NCBI GenBank assembly: GCA_026419315.1
Contig: JANZZQ010000041.1
Location: 1-9,255, forward strand
Source: Armatimonadota bacterium
GTDB lineage: Bacteria; Armatimonadota; Fervidibacteria; Fervidibacterales; Fervidibacteraceae
DNA length: 9,255 nt
Direction of reading: 5' to 3'
In this document: positions 1-6,534 of the stretch, piece after piece
Numbering within the stretch: position 1 is the first letter of the stretch
Layout: each line of letters opens with the position of its first letter
The notes under the pieces: generated by a model
The model's database searches: none
What the model saw: the letters and a program-made list of their open reading frames with translations, nothing else
What the model was told of the DNA's origin: nothing
Translations under genes and position numbers: made by a program

Positions 1-1257
1 GAAGAAGTTTTGCAGGGTGATGGTTGCGATGGTTTGCATCTCCTGCTTGATTGGGATTCCTTCTTTCGCTTCAACGGCTTGGTGTAGCCCGTCGCTCCAT
101 CGCCGTCCCCACTGCAACCGACCAGTGAATTCGTCAACGATGATCACTTCGCCATCCTTGACAACATAGTGGACATCTCGCTTGAACAATTGATGGGCTT
201 TGAGGGCGTTCATGATTGCGTGGTAGATGGCGAAGTTTTCGGGAGCGGAGAGGTTGCTCAAGCCCCAAAGCTGCTCAACCCTCCTAACACCTTCGTCGGT
301 CAAAGCGACGGTTCTGTGTTTCTCCTCAACGGTGAAATCAACATCCTTGCGCAATTGCCTCACAATTCGGTCAGCCTTTTCAATTATGTCTGTTGGCTTC
401 TCAACCATGCCGCCGATGATGTGGGGAGTTCTCGCTTCGTCAATCAAGATGCTGTCAACTTCGTCAACGATGGCGTAGAACATCTCCCGCAAAACAACTT
501 CGTCAAGGCTGTGGGCGAGGTTGTCACGAAGGTAATCAAAGCCGAGCTCGCTGTTAGTCACATAAGTGACATCGCAGGCATACATGCGCTTTCGCTCCGC
601 CGATTCCATGAAGTGCTGGATGTAGCCTACGGTTAATCCGAGATACTCGTAGATTGGTCCCATCCACTCGGCGTCGCGCTTTGCAAGGTAATCGTTGACG
701 GTCACCACATGGACGCCGCGCCCGGTCAGCGCGTTCAAGTAGACTGGCAAAGTTGCCACCAAAGTTTTGCCTTCGCCGGTTTTCATCTCTGCGATTTTAC
801 CTTCGTGCAAAACGATTCCGCCCATCAACTGGACATCAAAGTGACGCATCTTGACAGTTCTCTTGCCAGCCTCTCTGACCATGGCAAAAGCTAAAGGCAG
901 GATGCTATTGAGGAATTCCTGTTCCTTTCGCTTGACAGCCAGGTCAAGTTTTGCGACTTCTTCTTCAAGCCTGAACCGCTCTTCGGGTTCCTTGCACGCC
1001 TTGTATTCCCTTAACTTCGCTTCGTATTCGGCTCGGATTTCCGCCGTGTAGGCTTGAAGCTGCTGGCGGAACTCTTCTGTTTTGCGCGGGAAGTCTTCAT
1101 CGCTCCATCTGCTCACTTCGGGTTCCAAAGCGTTGATAGCTTGGATGCGACGCCAAAGTTTTCGGATCTGCCATTCGTTCGGGTCGAACCACTTAAGTAT
1201 CGGTCGCAAAACTTTGGATGCAAATTCCCACCAGTCCATGTCTTTGAAGTCAAGCAC
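1..1257 (-). CDS. secA: Preprotein translocase ATPase SecA, N-terminal part (3' end beyond left edge)
   Basis: SecA is the cytoplasmic motor that pushes unfolded preproteins through the SecYEG channel by ATP hydrolysis. The 419 visible residues hold the family landmarks in order: INALEPE (about 41-47), MRHFDVQLMGG (137-147), Walker A MKTGEGKT with Lys164, YLNALTGRGVHVVTVNDYLA just after it, Walker B/DEAD-type VDEVDSILIDEARTP (about 264-278), and VDEFTGRL followed by SDGLHQAVEAKEG near the cut. This covers the first nucleotide-binding domain and most of the preprotein cross-linking domain; the second nucleotide-binding domain, scaffold and C-terminal tail are outside the window. The start is GTG at 1257: an in-frame TGA lies only three codons upstream and an AAGGTGAG ribosome binding site ends 5 bases before it. 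An ATG at codon 7 is the less likely alternative. Compared with E. coli SecA the N-terminus is about 13 residues longer, and about 43 charged residues are inserted near 68-111. Identity is certain. Confidence 0.97.
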   Translation of the reverse strand, partial: MLDFKDMDWWEFASKVLRPILKWFDPNEWQIRKLWRRIQAINALEPEVSRWSDEDFPRKTEEFRQQLQAYTAEIRAEYEAKLREYKACKEPEERFRLEEEVAKLDLAVKRKEQEFLNSILPLAFAMVREAGKRTVKMRHFDVQLMGGIVLHEGKIAEMKTGEGKTLVATLPVYLNALTGRGVHVVTVNDYLAKRDAEWMGPIYEYLGLTVGYIQHFMESAERKRMYACDVTYVTNSELGFDYLRDNLAHSLDEVVLREMFYAIVDEVDSILIDEARTPHIIGGMVEKPTDIIEKADRIVRQLRKDVDFTVEEKHRTVALTDEGVRRVEQLWGLSNLSAPENFAIYHAIMNALKAHQLFKRDVHYVVKDGEVIIVDEFTGRLQWGRRWSDGLHQAVEAKEGIPIKQEMQTIATITLQNFF

Positions 1258-1262
1258 GGCTT

Positions 1263-1270
1263 CTCACCTT
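1263..1270 (-). promoter_or_regulatory. Ribosome binding site fixing the secA GTG start
   Basis: Read on the minus strand this is AAGGTGAG, 5 bases before the GTG at 1257. The TGA stop in the secA frame lies within this motif (1266-1264), so translation cannot begin further upstream and the non-ATG start is well supported. Confidence 0.75.
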
Positions 1271-1314
1271 CGCATTCGCAAAAGTTTGAAACTGCGGCGA
1301 AATCGGCTAAAGCG

Positions 1315-1342
1315 ATTGTAGCGCACTTGGAGGCTGAATGAA
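1315..1342 (-). promoter_or_regulatory. Possible sigma-70-type promoter for secA
   Basis: On the minus strand TTCATT (1342-1337) is followed after 16 bases by TACAAT (1320-1315). The -10 matches the consensus at five of six positions and the -35 at three of six. It would give a leader of roughly 50 bases before the GTG. The weak -35 makes this a candidate only; secA could also be reached by read-through from gltB. Confidence 0.4.
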
Positions 1343-1386
1343 CGCATTTGAGGTTTGACCGGAAAGCAAGAGTCCCAAGTCATCAA

Positions 1387-1402
1387 CCCAGCTCACGCTG
1401 GG
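1387..1402 (-). terminator. GNRA-capped hairpin after gltB, weak terminator candidate
   Basis: CCCAGC and GCTGGG form a perfect 6-bp stem around a 4-base loop that reads GTGA on the minus strand, a stable GNRA tetraloop. It begins 32 bases past the gltB stop. The bases that follow on the minus strand (TTGATGACTT) are only moderately T-rich, so this may be an inefficient terminator or an mRNA 3' end stabiliser rather than a strong stop. No other hairpin with a U tract was seen between gltB and secA. Confidence 0.35.
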
Positions 1403-1434
1403 GACCTGACCGGTTGAATTCTCCGCTGTGGTCT

Positions 1435-4400
1435 TCACTCCGTTGATACACTTTGGTCAGCCTGCTGGTTCACTGGGACGATTTTGACGAACCATCGGTC
1501 AACATCGCCCATCAAGTTGCGGATGCGGTTTGCTTCCCTCCATTGACCGCTGCGTTCCAACTCGTCCGCGTAAGCGCTCAGTAACTCATGGATGTTCCTG
1601 ATGTCGTTGTCATCAACGGGCAAGATGCTGACCTTTGCGCTTTTCGCCAACCTTCTCCGGAGTGCATTCTCGTCAAACCCAAAATCAGGTGACAACTTGA
1701 CATAGATGACGCCTCCTGTCATACCGGCGCAAATCCAAGGTCCGGGATCGCCCAAAACAACGGCTCTACCGGCAGTCATGTATTCAAAGGCAAATCCTTT
1801 CAAGTGGGCTTTCGCCGCGATGTTGATTAGACCTTGACTGTCGTCAATCGGTTCGGTAATTTCGCCACCGAAAACGACATCGGCTCCTGAAAGGCGGATG
1901 CAAGCGCGGCTGTCGGCGAAACCTTGCACGACGAAGAACCCTTTCTGTGCCCCATAAGCGAAACTTTTGCCGACGCTTCCGTCCAACCGCTTGCCCTCAT
2001 GGTTTGTGCCTTTCAAGACGATGATGCTGCCACCGCAGGCACTTTTGCCGACACCGTCTTGAGCCCCACCTTCAACCCGAATGGTTATTTGGGGTATGTT
2101 AAAGGCGCCCAACCCGTTGCCTGCGATAGTGTGGCTCAAATTGAGTTTCACTCGCTCCAACTTCCTAAGTTTTGGCGGTCTCAACTCCATTGAGTCTTTC
2201 GGGGCAGGCAAATTGATTTGCTCCCGGGCAATGATACCAGCAAGGTGAGTTCCGATAGCCCTGTCTGATGCCCCGAGCCTGCTGTCCTCGTAAACGATCC
2301 GCTTCCCGTCACGCTCAACCTCGTCCAAAATAACCTGAGTGATGAGTTTGGTTGTGTAGCCCAAAGGTCTGTAAACTTTTCGCACGGGCTCGGCTACACC
2401 CTCTTCAACAACGACGGGCATCACCAAATCTGTCAAGTCAACCAAGTCGTGCCCGCGGGTTTGGACGAGCAAATCGCTCCTTCCAACCAAATCTTGAAGC
2501 CTGTCAGCACCGAGCATTCCAGTGAGGCGTTTGAGTTCTTCCCCCATACCGCCAAAAAAGTTGACCAGCGCTTCAACGGCTCGTTCAAAGTTTCTGGGCT
2601 CAAAGCGCTTAACCCCGTGCCTCATCGCTTCTTCCCGGCTCTCAATTTGAGTTGCTATTCCAACATGGCAAGTGTCAAGGTGGCAACCGCGACAGATAGT
2701 GCAGCCAATAGCCACCATCGCCAAAGTCCCAAACCCAACCCGGTTAGCACCAAGCAAAACGCACTTGAGGACATCGTAAGCGGTCCTCATCCCACCATCA
2801 GCCCAAAGTTCAACTTTTTCCCGTATTCCTGCTTGCAGAAGGGCACGGTGGGCTTCTTTAATGCCAATTTCAGCGGGCAAACCGACATGCTTGATGGCAT
2901 GAACCCTCGCTGCGCCGGTTCCGCCATCAAAGCCAGACAAGTTGATAACATCGGCACCTGCCTTCGCTATGCCAACTGCGATCACACCGATGTTAGCAAC
3001 GATGGGAACCTTCACGATTACCCTCGCCTTCGGGTTAATGGTTTTCAGTTCGCTGATGAGTTGAGCGAGGTCTTCAATGCTGTAGAGGTCGTGATTGTTG
3101 TTGGGCGAAATCAAATCAACGCCCGGGACTGCGTAGCGGACGGAAGCGACTTTCGGTGTCACCTTGCGGCCGGGCAAATGACCGCCTTCGCCCGGTTTTG
3201 CACCTTGCCCGATTTTGATTTCCAGCCAATAAGACGAGTTGCAGTAATAAGCGTTCACGCCAAACCGACCCGAAGCGATTTGTTGACCGCGATTGAAAGG
3301 ATAGCGACCAATCAAGTCCTTCAGTTCTCCACCTTCACCCGTCAAAGCCAGCATGTTGAGCCGATAGGCTGCCTCGGCGTAGGCGCGATAGGCAACTTCG
3401 TTTTGTGAGCCGAAGGACATGGAAGCAATGACAAAAGGCAAATCATGCCACCCTATACCGATGTCAACTTTGTCGGGAGCAATCCATTTTGCCCTGTCCG
3501 CCAAAAATTGAACATCAAGCAAATGGCGCAAAGCGACAGGATGCTCTTGCTCTATCGCCTTCACTCGCTCCTCATACTCACGGTAATCGCTTTCGCCGTT
3601 CGCTGCCCTCCTCGCCGCTTTCCAGACATTTGGGTAAAAGCGAAAGTCACGGCGAAGATAAGAGTGAGAGGTGCGACGCGCAAGGTGCGATGTTGAAGAA
3701 TCGTTATCGGCTGGCCACAAAATTTTGTGGCGGCGCCGCACTTCCCTGTCCCACCTGTCAAGGTCAAAAGCGGCTTCCTCGCTACCGTAAAAGTTTTTGC
3801 ATTCGGTCAACTCAACGATTTCAGGGGCAACCCCGATAGATGCGAAATTTCTGCCATAGCCCCTCAATTCATGGGTTCCCATCGTCGCTATGACCTTCTC
3901 TAAACCCTTGCTCAAACCGACAACCACATTTGACAACCTTTTCGCCCGCTCTAACTGGTCAGCGACATTGCAATCGGGTTTTTCGCCTGACAAAGCCACA
4001 TCAAAGAGCAGGTAAGGCACGATGGCATCCGCACCCAAACTGAAAGCGAAAATCAAATCGTGTAAGTTTCTCAATGCACCAGACCGCAAAATGATACTGC
4101 AACGCCTTCTCAAGTTCCGCAAACTCTTTGGCAAACCTCCATTTTCGCCGTCCTCCCCATGCCCCAAATCCCATGTTTCCCGTAACTTTTTGTCAATAGC
4201 CGCGACCGCAATGTGAGGGTCAAGGAGCAAAGTTTCGGGTTGAAAAGCGTCGCTGTCGTCCAAGAGCAAAACGAGGGCACCATCTTGCACCGCCTGCTTT
4301 GCCGTTTCAGTCAACTCCCGCAACGCTTCCCGAGCCGTTTTGCTGCAGTGATATGCGAGCGATATTCGTTTGACAGCGTTTTCTCGTCCCCCGTTCTGGA

Positions 4401-6363
4401 ACCCTTGCCTCACCCATTTCACCAGAACTTCTTCCAAAGTTTCAGTGTGAGCGTCCTTCGCAGCCTTTTCCGAAAGCTCGCGAGAAAGCAGCCCCGCTTG
4501 TTCAAGGTAAGTTGCATCAACCAAAATTGGCGTCTCCAATTCTAAGATTTGCCCCAGCAGTTCCGTTACGGTTCTCTTCTTTTCTCCGTAACTGTTGCCC
4601 GTTCCCCATCCCCCGTCCTTTGCTCCATCCAATGGCGGTCTTGGCCCCAAAACCGTTTGGGTGTTGAAATGCTCAATTTCTCGCTCCCTGTCCATTGACG
4701 GGTTGGTCACGACAGCGACGATTTCCTTGTAGTAATCGGCGAGGTTGTGACCTTCAGGTGACAGGACAGCCAGTGGACCGTCATAGCCGAGTGAACCAAT
4801 TGGCTCGCTACCCGAAGAAGAAAGCGCTTCAATGTAACGGACCTCTTCTTCGCCCCAACCGAATGCACCCATCACCGCAGCCTTGATTTGGCGGTTTTCG
4901 GTGAGACCCTCGTGGGAAGTCAGTAAAGGACAAGGGACAAGGGATGCTGAAGTTGACGGGCTGTCCTCCTTAATGCCGAAACCGTCGCTCCCGTGATCGT
5001 TGATGGCTCCGCTTTCAGGCAAGTAGAAAGCGACGCCGCCCTTGAAGCCACCGCTTGTGCGAGTCTGGGTTGGCGCGGCGATTAGAGCGAACTGTTTCGC
5101 CTCCTCCTCAACAGCAAAGCGTTCCCGCCACTTGTGGTAAATACGCCACTGCAATTCACGATACGGGATAACTTCAACGGAGCCGTCGTCGCGCAGCTTG
5201 ATAGCGATTTTCTCACCCGGTGCGAGAGGTTTCGGGTCGCTGATAAGGGTTTCAAAGGGCAGAACCCCGCGCTCACTGGTGAACACGAACTCCTTCTCCG
5301 TCTCAGCGAACCAAAGGGGTCGCAAACCCAACGCATCAACGCTGAAAACGCATTCGTCAGCATAACGCGAAACGATAGCTGCCGGCCCTTGAGCAAACGG
5401 ACCGAAAGCAGCACGGTAGTAGCGATACATCGCCCTTAACTCTTCCGGCAGCCATTTCAGCTCTTCCAAAACCGGCGGAAACACAATTTCCATCGCCTCA
5501 GCGAGGGTGAAGCCGTAATCAACGATGAGGGTATGCAAAATTCTGTCAAGGTCTTGGGAGTCGGAACCGTTTTGGGGCAACTGGACGCCCAACATTCTCC
5601 CTTCCCGACGCAACTTTTCGACCGTGTTGATTTCCCCGTTGTGACTGAGCAAAGAGAAAGGTTGGGCACGCTCAAAAGTTGACCAAGTGTTGGTTGAATA
5701 GCGGCAATGACCGATCGTCACCCTGCTGGTGCAATCGGGGTCGGAAAGCTCAGGGAAATAGTGGGCGATGCTTGAAGGGCTTCCGTAAAGCTTGTAAACA
5801 ACGACGTAGCGGCTTACAGACAGCGGGTAAAGGGGAGTTTCTCGTTCAACCAGCAACTGCAACCGGAACAACTTTTGGTCCATCACATAGTCAGGGGCAG
5901 GTTGTTCAAAGACACCAGCAATTTGCCAAAATTCGGGTTCAACCCTTTGGGCATTTTTGCCCAAGACATCGCTCCTTGTCTTTCCCCGCCGCTCCAAAAG
6001 TATGCGTGTTCCGAAATCAGCAAACAAAAGCCTCAACCGGTGAAGCAATTCAAAGGAACGCCCCACCTCGCTTTTCGGCAGGAAAAAGTGGGCTACGAAA
6101 AACCGTTGACTTTCGGCCCAAGTAGGGCTCAAGTTAGCCTCAATGAGATACTTCGCCCAAAGATGACGCGGTATGTCAATCATTACGCCACAGCCGTCGC
6201 CTTCGCCGTCAACGACACCTGACCTGTGCCCCATCTTCTCAAGGGCTTGCAAGGTCCGCTTTATGTTCCCGTGCGAAGCCTCTCCCTTCCGGATATTGCA
6301 AATCAGCGCACAACTTTCGGGCTCTTCAAAAGACAAGGGCAACGGACCCAAAGTATGTTCCAT
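1435..6363 (-). CDS. gltB: Glutamate synthase (GOGAT) large subunit, 1642 aa, with unusual insertions
   Basis: It moves the amide nitrogen of glutamine onto 2-oxoglutarate to give glutamate, the main ammonia assimilation route with glutamine synthetase. Domains in order: a class II glutaminase domain (about 18-430) with Cys18 as the expected nucleophile after removal of a 17-residue propeptide, CRYSTNT (220-226) and SHNGEINT (His241-Asn242-Gly243); a central domain (about 485-800) with GSLGYDGPLAVLSP; the FMN synthase domain (about 905-1310) with SMSFGS at 981 and GAKPGEGGHLPG around Lys1056; 3Fe-4S ligands Cys1221, Cys1227, Cys1232 spaced C-x5-C-x4-C; and a C-terminal GXGXG beta-helix domain from about 1390 (GNGLG at 1415). 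The start is ATG 6363 behind AGGAGGGG; a TTG at 6384 in the same frame lies upstream of that motif and is rejected. The family is usually near 1500 residues; the surplus is mostly between the glutaminase and FMN domains, where four 7-bp repeat tracts occur. No gltD is adjacent, so NADPH/GltD-dependent or ferredoxin-dependent use cannot be decided here. Confidence 0.96.
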   Translation of the reverse strand: MEHTLGPLPLSFEEPESCALICNIRKGEASHGNIKRTLQALEKMGHRSGVVDGEGDGCGVMIDIPRHLWAKYLIEANLSPTWAESQRFFVAHFFLPKSEVGRSFELLHRLRLLFADFGTRILLERRGKTRSDVLGKNAQRVEPEFWQIAGVFEQPAPDYVMDQKLFRLQLLVERETPLYPLSVSRYVVVYKLYGSPSSIAHYFPELSDPDCTSRVTIGHCRYSTNTWSTFERAQPFSLLSHNGEINTVEKLRREGRMLGVQLPQNGSDSQDLDRILHTLIVDYGFTLAEAMEIVFPPVLEELKWLPEELRAMYRYYRAAFGPFAQGPAAIVSRYADECVFSVDALGLRPLWFAETEKEFVFTSERGVLPFETLISDPKPLAPGEKIAIKLRDDGSVEVIPYRELQWRIYHKWRERFAVEEEAKQFALIAAPTQTRTSGGFKGGVAFYLPESGAINDHGSDGFGIKEDSPSTSASLVPCPLLTSHEGLTENRQIKAAVMGAFGWGEEEVRYIEALSSSGSEPIGSLGYDGPLAVLSPEGHNLADYYKEIVAVVTNPSMDREREIEHFNTQTVLGPRPPLDGAKDGGWGTGNSYGEKKRTVTELLGQILELETPILVDATYLEQAGLLSRELSEKAAKDAHTETLEEVLVKWVRQGFQNGGRENAVKRISLAYHCSKTAREALRELTETAKQAVQDGALVLLLDDSDAFQPETLLLDPHIAVAAIDKKLRETWDLGHGEDGENGGLPKSLRNLRRRCSIILRSGALRNLHDLIFAFSLGADAIVPYLLFDVALSGEKPDCNVADQLERAKRLSNVVVGLSKGLEKVIATMGTHELRGYGRNFASIGVAPEIVELTECKNFYGSEEAAFDLDRWDREVRRRHKILWPADNDSSTSHLARRTSHSYLRRDFRFYPNVWKAARRAANGESDYREYEERVKAIEQEHPVALRHLLDVQFLADRAKWIAPDKVDIGIGWHDLPFVIASMSFGSQNEVAYRAYAEAAYRLNMLALTGEGGELKDLIGRYPFNRGQQIASGRFGVNAYYCNSSYWLEIKIGQGAKPGEGGHLPGRKVTPKVASVRYAVPGVDLISPNNNHDLYSIEDLAQLISELKTINPKARVIVKVPIVANIGVIAVGIAKAGADVINLSGFDGGTGAARVHAIKHVGLPAEIGIKEAHRALLQAGIREKVELWADGGMRTAYDVLKCVLLGANRVGFGTLAMVAIGCTICRGCHLDTCHVGIATQIESREEAMRHGVKRFEPRNFERAVEALVNFFGGMGEELKRLTGMLGADRLQDLVGRSDLLVQTRGHDLVDLTDLVMPVVVEEGVAEPVRKVYRPLGYTTKLITQVILDEVERDGKRIVYEDSRLGASDRAIGTHLAGIIAREQINLPAPKDSMELRPPKLRKLERVKLNLSHTIAGNGLGAFNIPQITIRVEGGAQDGVGKSACGGSIIVLKGTNHEGKRLDGSVGKSFAYGAQKGFFVVQGFADSRACIRLSGADVVFGGEITEPIDDSQGLINIAAKAHLKGFAFEYMTAGRAVVLGDPGPWICAGMTGGVIYVKLSPDFGFDENALRRRLAKSAKVSILPVDDNDIRNIHELLSAYADELERSGQWREANRIRNLMGDVDRWFVKIVPVNQQADQSVSTE
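3662..3689 (-). repeat. Degenerate 7-bp tandem tract inside gltB (unit AGGTGCG on the plus strand)
   Basis: On the plus strand the four 7-mers are GAGTGAG, AGGTGCG, ACGCGCA and AGGTGCG. Two copies are identical and the others share several positions. On the coding strand this gives Ser/Arg/His-rich protein (SHLARRTSHSYLRR, roughly residues 892-902), placed directly before the RFYPNVWKAARRA segment that leads to the FMN domain. Other GOGATs have no comparable basic stretch there as far as I recall. Confidence 0.6.
4153..4173 (-). repeat. Weak 7-bp tandem tract inside gltB (ending CCCA)
   Basis: Plus-strand 7-mers are CTCCCCA, TGCCCCA and AATCCCA; the last four positions agree in all three and the first three vary. 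On the coding strand it encodes part of the acidic and glycine-rich stretch ETWDLGHGEDGENGG (about 728-742) between AAIDKKLR and RRRCSIILRSG, a place where family members normally run on without a gap. This is the most degenerate of the four tracts and could be chance. Confidence 0.4.
4598..4618 (-). repeat. 7-bp tandem tract inside gltB (unit CCCRTYC)
   Basis: Plus-strand 7-mers are CCCGTTC, CCCATCC and CCCGTCC, agreeing at five of seven positions with only C/T or A/G changes elsewhere. The coding strand gives a glycine-rich stretch (KDGGWGTGNSYGEKKR, around residues 580-595) between TVLGPRPPL and the conserved ELETPIL segment. Confidence 0.55.
4925..4945 (-). repeat. 7-bp tandem tract inside gltB (unit AAGGGAC)
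   Basis: Plus-strand 7-mers are AAAGGAC, AAGGGAC and AAGGGAT, each differing from the consensus by at most one base. This is the clearest of the four. The coding strand reads SLVPCPLL (about residues 473-480), within a Ser/Pro-rich stretch that precedes the conserved QIKAAVMGAFGW start of the central domain. Confidence 0.65.
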
Positions 6364-6373
6364 CGGTTGCTTT

Positions 6374-6381
6374 CCCCTCCT
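6374..6381 (-). promoter_or_regulatory. Ribosome binding site that sets the gltB start
   Basis: Minus-strand AGGAGGGG ends 10 bases before the ATG at 6363. The in-frame TTG at 6384 abuts it on the upstream side and has no purine-rich motif of its own, so the ATG is the start. The gap is slightly long, but no better ATG, GTG or TTG lies closer. Confidence 0.8.
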
Positions 6382-6424
6382 CAAGAGCTTTTGACTCTTT
6401 CGCCGGACAGGTTTGTGTCTTCAA

Positions 6425-6452
6425 AGTTTAACACACCAGCGGGTTCAAGCAA
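6425..6452 (-). promoter_or_regulatory. Possible sigma-70-type promoter for gltB
   Basis: On the minus strand TTGCTT (6452-6447) and TAAACT (6430-6425) are separated by 16 bases and would give a leader of about 55 bases. Both boxes are partial matches. The rest of the 171-base spacer between the membrane protein stop and gltB shows no convincing U-tailed terminator, so gltB may also be transcribed by read-through. Confidence 0.35.
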
Positions 6453-6534
6453 TTGAAGCGCAGTTGCGGAAAAGTTTGAGCAGTTGTTGCGGTTCAGTGC
6501 CAAACTGCGAGCAACCGCCCAAAGCCAGCGACAA

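Noticed and set aside
169..636. Open plus-strand frame of 155 codons
   Set aside because: Antisense to secA, whose frame has unmistakable family motifs throughout.
2449..3408. Open plus-strand frame of 319 codons
   Set aside because: It is antisense to the FMN domain of gltB, shows no recognisable motif, and is explained by the codon bias of the real gene.
3662..4945. Heptamer tracts as signs that gltB is a pseudogene or misassembled
   Set aside because: The frame is open through all 1642 codons and all catalytic and cluster residues are present on both sides of each tract.
6382..6384. TTG as the gltB start
   Set aside because: It lies upstream of the AGGAGGGG ribosome binding site and has no such site of its own.
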